Assembly (NCBI GenBank): GCA_051004015.1
Contig: JBPCKT010000047.1
Location: 96,745-160,744, forward strand
Direction of reading: 5' to 3'
DNA from: SXOA01 sp051004015
Lineage (GTDB): Bacteria; Planctomycetota; Planctomycetia; Pirellulales; Pirellulaceae
Length of the DNA: 64,000 nt
Shown here piece by piece: positions 60,058-64,000 of this stretch. A model generated the notes under the pieces. It had not been told where the DNA came from, did no database searches, and was given only the letters and a program-made list of their open reading frames with translations. The position numbers and the translations under genes were made by a program. How positions within the stretch are numbered: the first letter of the stretch is position 1; every line of letters starts with the position of its first letter.

Positions 60058-62675
60058 GTCTCCGCCGCTTCAGCCAGCGGGCCATGTTTTCCCGTCCCGG
60101 CCGCACCATCCTGACCATCGCCAGTATCGTCATCGGCGTGGCCGCGGTCGTCGCCGTAACGGTCGTCACCGCCACCACCCGCGAGTCCTACCAAGTGATG
60201 TTCGCGGCCGTGCGGGGGAAGACTTCTCTGGAGATTGTCGCCCAGAATACCGGCGCGATTCCGGCGGACCTCGTGGAGAAAGTAGCGGCTCTGGATGGGG
60301 TCGAAGGGGCAGTTCCTTTAGTGCAGGGATCCAGTTGGCTCACAAAAGGAGAGCAACGGGTGACCCTGCAGGTCTTGGGGATCGACCCGGATAAAGACAA
60401 GCTGGTCCGCGACATGCAGCTCGTTGAAGGGCGGCTGCTCGAGGCTGATGATCAAAATAAAATATTGCTTGAAGCCGAATTCGCCCGGTATTTGGGATTC
60501 AAATTGGGTGATGAGATTGGGATGCGGACGGCTAAAGGGGGCGTCAGCCGCAAGCAAACGCAGGTCGTGGGGCTGATCAAAGTGTCGGATGGGGGTGCCC
60601 AGACTCAAACCGGTCTCGTTTTCATGCCGGTAAAACAAGCCGCCGTGCGCTTCCTCGGCAAGCATAAGATTACCGGCAAAGACCAGATCACCAGCGTCCA
60701 GATTGTCGCCAGGGCGAATACAAACCTGGTTGACCTTCAAGCCGCCATCACGCCCCTCTTGCCCAAGGGGGTCGAGGTTCGCGAGCCCAAAGGGGGCGCT
60801 CAAGTGCTGGAAGAGACGCTGCTCTCCACGGAGCAGGGCCTGACCCTCACGACGGCCTTCACGCTGCTGCTATCGGCGTTCATCATCCTGAATACGTTCT
60901 TGATGAACGTGGGGGAACGCCGCCGCCAACTCGCCATCATGCGGGCCGTGGGAGCCACGCGTGACCAGATTGCCGGCATGTTGATCGGCGAAAGCCTGAT
61001 TCTGGCCACGATCGGCACGGCCATCGGCATTCTCGTGGGCCTGGGTATCGCCTACGTGCTCATATCGGCCTTGTCGCAGCTCCTGGATATTTCGCTGCCG
61101 TCTCCCTTGCAGTTCATGGGAACACCGCGGCCCTACGTTCTGGCGGTGCTCTTCGGCTTCGCGGTTTCCGTGATTGGAGCGGTTTTTCCCGCCCTGCGCG
61201 CCTGGCGAGTTTCACCGCTGGAAGGACTGAGTCATGTTTCCAAGCAGGACATGACCAGCGTGCCGCCGATCCACATCCTCATCGGCCTCATTACCTCGCT
61301 CTGCGGCGGCGCGGCGATTGTCGCCGGAATCATGGGCTGGGTTTCCATTGACGTCTCGCAGTATGGGGCGGTGGCGCTGCTGGTGGGAATCGTGATGATG
61401 TACCCGCTCGTCTTGGCTCCATTCTCGCATGCTGCTTCGCTGCTGGTGAAATGGGGTCGCCGCGTGGAAACCAACCTGGCGCTCAAGCAGATCCTGCGGC
61501 ACCGAGGCAGGACTTCGCTGACCGTCGGCGTGCTGTTCATTGCCGGAGCCACCGGCGTGGCGATGGCCCATTCGATTCTGGACAACGTCCGCAACCTCAA
61601 AGAGTGGTATCGCAAAGCGCTCATTGGCGACTACTACGTGCGGGCGATGCTCCCCAGGATGGACACCGGCCTTTCCGCCGACCTGCCCGAGGAGCTAGAA
61701 GTCCCGCTCACGGAGCTGGAGAAGTCCGGCGATATTGCCTATCTGGACCGGGTGAAAATGGTGGATGCCCAGGCAAAAGTCATCAATCGCCGCGGGCCGA
61801 TCGACGCCACCAAGGATCTCCCGGACGAGCTCAACATCATTCTCGCCATCCGCCAATTCCATGAACCAGAAAAGACGCCGTTTGACCTGATTTTGCCCAA
61901 GGATAAGAAGCAGCGAGTGGCGATTCTCGAGCGTATGCGGCGGGGTGAAGTGGTGATGGGAAATATCGCCGCTGCCAAGTTGCAAGTCAGTGAAGGAGAT
62001 ATGCTGGAAATCGGCGGTGGGGAAGGCACGCACCAGGTCCGCATCTGCGGCGTCACCAATGATTATCTCGTCGGCGGCTTGACGCTGTATATGGATTGGG
62101 AAGTCGGCAAGGACGTGATGAAAGCGGAGGGGGTCGACGGCTATATCATCCGGGCCAACTCCGACAAACTGCTGGACCTCAAGCCGAAGCTGGAGGCCAT
62201 CTGCAAACAGCACGGCGTGCTGCTCAATTCCCAGGCCGAAATCGGCCAGCGGATCAACCAGATCAGCAACGGCATCGCCGGCTGCCTGTGGGGACTGATT
62301 TTCCTGGGCTTCGTCGTCGCCGCCTTCGGCGTCGTCAATACGCTGTCGATGAACGTCCTGGAACAAACCCGCGAGCTCGGGCTGCTCCGCATCGTGGCCA
62401 TGACGCGGGTGCAGGTGCGGCGGACCATCATCACGCAGGCCCTCATCATCGGCATGGTGGGGCTTGTCCCCGGCGTCTTTTTTGGCCTGGGCATCGCCTA
62501 CATCATCAACCTTGCGATGGAGCCCTCTTACGGCCGGCCGATTGAATTCACGCTGCACCCCGTGCTGATGTTCGTCGCTCTGGTTGGCTCCATGCTCATC
62601 ACCGTCATTGCGGCCGCCATCCCAGCCCACCGAGCCGCCGGCGTGGACCTGGCCCAGGCTCTGCACTACGAGTAG
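60054..62675 (+). CDS. ABC transporter permease, double FtsX type
   Basis: An 873-residue permease with one N-terminal helix (about 15-40) and a large periplasmic region, followed by two FtsX blocks (about residues 265-410 and 740-870) separated by a second periplasmic segment. Both blocks carry the FtsX pattern (GERRRQLAIMRAVGATRDQIAGML; EQTRELGLLRIVAMTRVQVRRTI). It is about twice the length of MacB-type permeases. It pairs with the ATPase just upstream and is followed 3 bases later by an FAD oxidoreductase gene. Confidence 0.9.
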   Translation: MSLRRFSQRAMFSRPGRTILTIASIVIGVAAVVAVTVVTATTRESYQVMFAAVRGKTSLEIVAQNTGAIPADLVEKVAALDGVEGAVPLVQGSSWLTKGEQRVTLQVLGIDPDKDKLVRDMQLVEGRLLEADDQNKILLEAEFARYLGFKLGDEIGMRTAKGGVSRKQTQVVGLIKVSDGGAQTQTGLVFMPVKQAAVRFLGKHKITGKDQITSVQIVARANTNLVDLQAAITPLLPKGVEVREPKGGAQVLEETLLSTEQGLTLTTAFTLLLSAFIILNTFLMNVGERRRQLAIMRAVGATRDQIAGMLIGESLILATIGTAIGILVGLGIAYVLISALSQLLDISLPSPLQFMGTPRPYVLAVLFGFAVSVIGAVFPALRAWRVSPLEGLSHVSKQDMTSVPPIHILIGLITSLCGGAAIVAGIMGWVSIDVSQYGAVALLVGIVMMYPLVLAPFSHAASLLVKWGRRVETNLALKQILRHRGRTSLTVGVLFIAGATGVAMAHSILDNVRNLKEWYRKALIGDYYVRAMLPRMDTGLSADLPEELEVPLTELEKSGDIAYLDRVKMVDAQAKVINRRGPIDATKDLPDELNIILAIRQFHEPEKTPFDLILPKDKKQRVAILERMRRGEVVMGNIAAAKLQVSEGDMLEIGGGEGTHQVRICGVTNDYLVGGLTLYMDWEVGKDVMKAEGVDGYIIRANSDKLLDLKPKLEAICKQHGVLLNSQAEIGQRINQISNGIAGCLWGLIFLGFVVAAFGVVNTLSMNVLEQTRELGLLRIVAMTRVQVRRTIITQALIIGMVGLVPGVFFGLGIAYIINLAMEPSYGRPIEFTLHPVLMFVALVGSMLITVIAAAIPAHRAAGVDLAQALHYE

Positions 62676-62678
62676 AGC

Positions 62679-63962
62679 ATGGCCGTCGATACGCCCGCCA
62701 CGATCGCCATTCTTGGCGCTGGCCCCATTGGTTTGGAAGCCGCACTTTACGCCCGCGTCTTGGGCTACGACGTGGTTGTTTACGAGGCCGGCTCTCGCGT
62801 CGCCGAGGCTGTCTGCCAATGGGGTCACGTCCGAATGTTCACGCCATTTGGGATGAACCGTTCGCCGCTGGGACTTTTGGCGCTGCGGGCGCAGGATGAA
62901 AGTTATTCCCCTCCCCGCGATGACGAGCTGCTCACCGGCCGCGAATGGGTGGAGCGTTATCTAGCGCCGCTTGCCGCGACCGACTTGCTCGCAGACCATT
63001 TGCGTCTGAGCAGCAGCGTGGTACGAATCGGCAAAGGAGAAATCCACAAGGACGAGATGCCGGGGCATGAGGACCGCGGGGATTGGCCTTTCCGGTTGCT
63101 CGTAAGCGGCCCTGGCGGAATCGAGCGGCTCGACGAGGCGGATGTCGTGATCGATGCCACGGGCGTCTTTGTCTCCGACCCCAAATGGTGCGGCTACGGC
63201 GGCATCCCTGCAATCGGTGAGGTGAAGCTCCGCGAACCTGGCGCCATCGAACATCGGCTGCCGGAGTTACTCGGCCAGGACCGTAGCCGCTATGCGGGGA
63301 AGCATACGCTGCTCATCGGCGCCGGTTTTTCCGCGGCGACCAATGCCGTCGCCCTAGCGCAGCTCGTTCGCGAGACCCCTGGTACTCGTGTCACCTGGAT
63401 CACTCGTCGCGAGGGTCCGGCGGCAGCAGGCGGACCAATCACGCTGATCTCCGGCGACCGACTGCCGGAGCGAGAACGGCTGGCGCGCGAGGCCAACGCG
63501 TTGGCCGGTGATCCGAGCAGCGACATCCGCTACTGGCCGGGGAGTGTCGTGGAAGCGATTGAGGAGAGCGGCGGTGGAGAGAGTCACTCTTTCCAGGTTT
63601 CGCTCGCCGGGCCGCGGGAAGGGAAGCATACGTTTGATCGCATCATCGCCAACGTCGGCTTCACGCCGGATCGCAGCCTGTATGAAGAGCTGCAGGTCCA
63701 TGAGTGTTATGCTTCCTTCGGCCCGATGAAGCTGGCTGCGGCTCTGTCTGGCAGCGCCTCGGGCGATTGCCTGGATCAGAAGACGTGCGGGCCTAAGACT
63801 CTGATCAATCCTGAGCCGAACTTCTACATCCTGGGGGCCAAGAGCTACGGCCGCAAATCCAACTTCTTGCTCGCAGTCGGCCTCCAGCAGATCCGCGAGG
63901 TCTTCACCATCATTGGGGACCGCGAAAGTCTGGATCTGTACGGGAGTAGCCCTTCCGCTTAG
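62679..63962 (+). CDS. FAD/NAD(P)-binding oxidoreductase
   Basis: A 427-residue flavoprotein with two Rossmann motifs: IAILGAGPIGLEAALYARVLG (residues 9-29) and TLLIGAGFSAATNAVALAQL (about 210). FTPFGMNRSPLGLLAL and DVVIDATGVFVSDPKWCGYGG fit the uncharacterised FAD-dependent oxidoreductases of this layout. It may be co-transcribed with the ABC pair. The substrate is unknown. The gene ends 38 bases before the window edge, where nothing else is visible. Confidence 0.8.
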   Translation: MAVDTPATIAILGAGPIGLEAALYARVLGYDVVVYEAGSRVAEAVCQWGHVRMFTPFGMNRSPLGLLALRAQDESYSPPRDDELLTGREWVERYLAPLAATDLLADHLRLSSSVVRIGKGEIHKDEMPGHEDRGDWPFRLLVSGPGGIERLDEADVVIDATGVFVSDPKWCGYGGIPAIGEVKLREPGAIEHRLPELLGQDRSRYAGKHTLLIGAGFSAATNAVALAQLVRETPGTRVTWITRREGPAAAGGPITLISGDRLPERERLAREANALAGDPSSDIRYWPGSVVEAIEESGGGESHSFQVSLAGPREGKHTFDRIIANVGFTPDRSLYEELQVHECYASFGPMKLAAALSGSASGDCLDQKTCGPKTLINPEPNFYILGAKSYGRKSNFLLAVGLQQIREVFTIIGDRESLDLYGSSPSA

Positions 63963-64000
63963 CCGCCGCGCCCACGCGGCGAGCGGACTTTTCTCTGCGC

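Overview
The window is a gene-dense, GC-rich chromosomal segment that almost certainly comes from a planctomycete (Planctomycetota, perhaps Pirellulales or Gemmatales; the order cannot be fixed from this stretch). The evidence is the protein families: three exported sulfatases, a DUF1501 protein paired with a DUF1549/DUF1553 cytochrome protein, a 1008-residue PVC-type CxxCH heme protein, Tat-exported isomerase-like proteins, several small membrane proteins that share a QF-S/T-L juxtamembrane motif, and many short palindromic repeats between genes. There is no rRNA, CRISPR array, prophage or complete insertion sequence.

Layout. 1-6.4 kb: end of an outer-membrane barrel gene, unknown exported and membrane proteins, tatC with a large insertion, and a three-gene set of SRPBCC/membrane proteins. 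6.5-16 kb: hisS, a CDGSH protein, a CoA-binding protein, then co-directional hslV-hslU-sulfatase-sulfatase-lipid kinase-sulfatase. 16-19 kb: MocA-like and XdhC-like molybdenum-enzyme maturation genes with a small monooxygenase, divergent from an arsM-like gene. 19-22.6 kb: an accessory patch with a trypsin-like protease followed by a stand-alone copy of its N-terminal domain, an unknown protein, an orphan CHC2 zinc-finger gene inside inverted repeats, and a glycosylase-like gene. 22.6-32 kb: DUF1501, Uma2 and DUF1553 genes, moaB, and the large heme protein. 32-41 kb: Tm-1-like protein, HpcH aldolase, Tat-exported isomerase, a GIDE/ankyrin membrane protein, a deoxyhypusine synthase homologue and an FAD protein. 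41-42.5 kb: two near-identical tRNA-Ser(GGA)-like genes, each with promoter and terminator, flanking a pseudopilin-like gene. 42.7-46 kb: a translationally coupled membrane protein and radical SAM protein of the tetraether-lipid synthase type, then an Lgt paralogue. 47-64 kb: an MMPL exporter, a broken leucine-rich-repeat gene, a TrkA-RyR channel-like protein, a PDZ protein, guaA divergent from a nucleoside permease, a thioesterase, an ABC transporter and an FAD oxidoreductase.

Two themes recur. First, short palindromic repeats sit at or within a few bases of stop codons, sometimes supply the last residues of a protein, and in two cases lie in frame inside a gene. Second, several small modules may be functional units not usually described together: the membrane protein/radical SAM/Lgt-like set (43-46 kb), which I think is the best candidate for an undescribed system and may remodel membrane lipids; the protease with its separate prodomain (19-20.5 kb); the TrkA-RyR protein (52-54 kb); and the tRNA-flanked pseudopilin cassette (41.2-42.5 kb).
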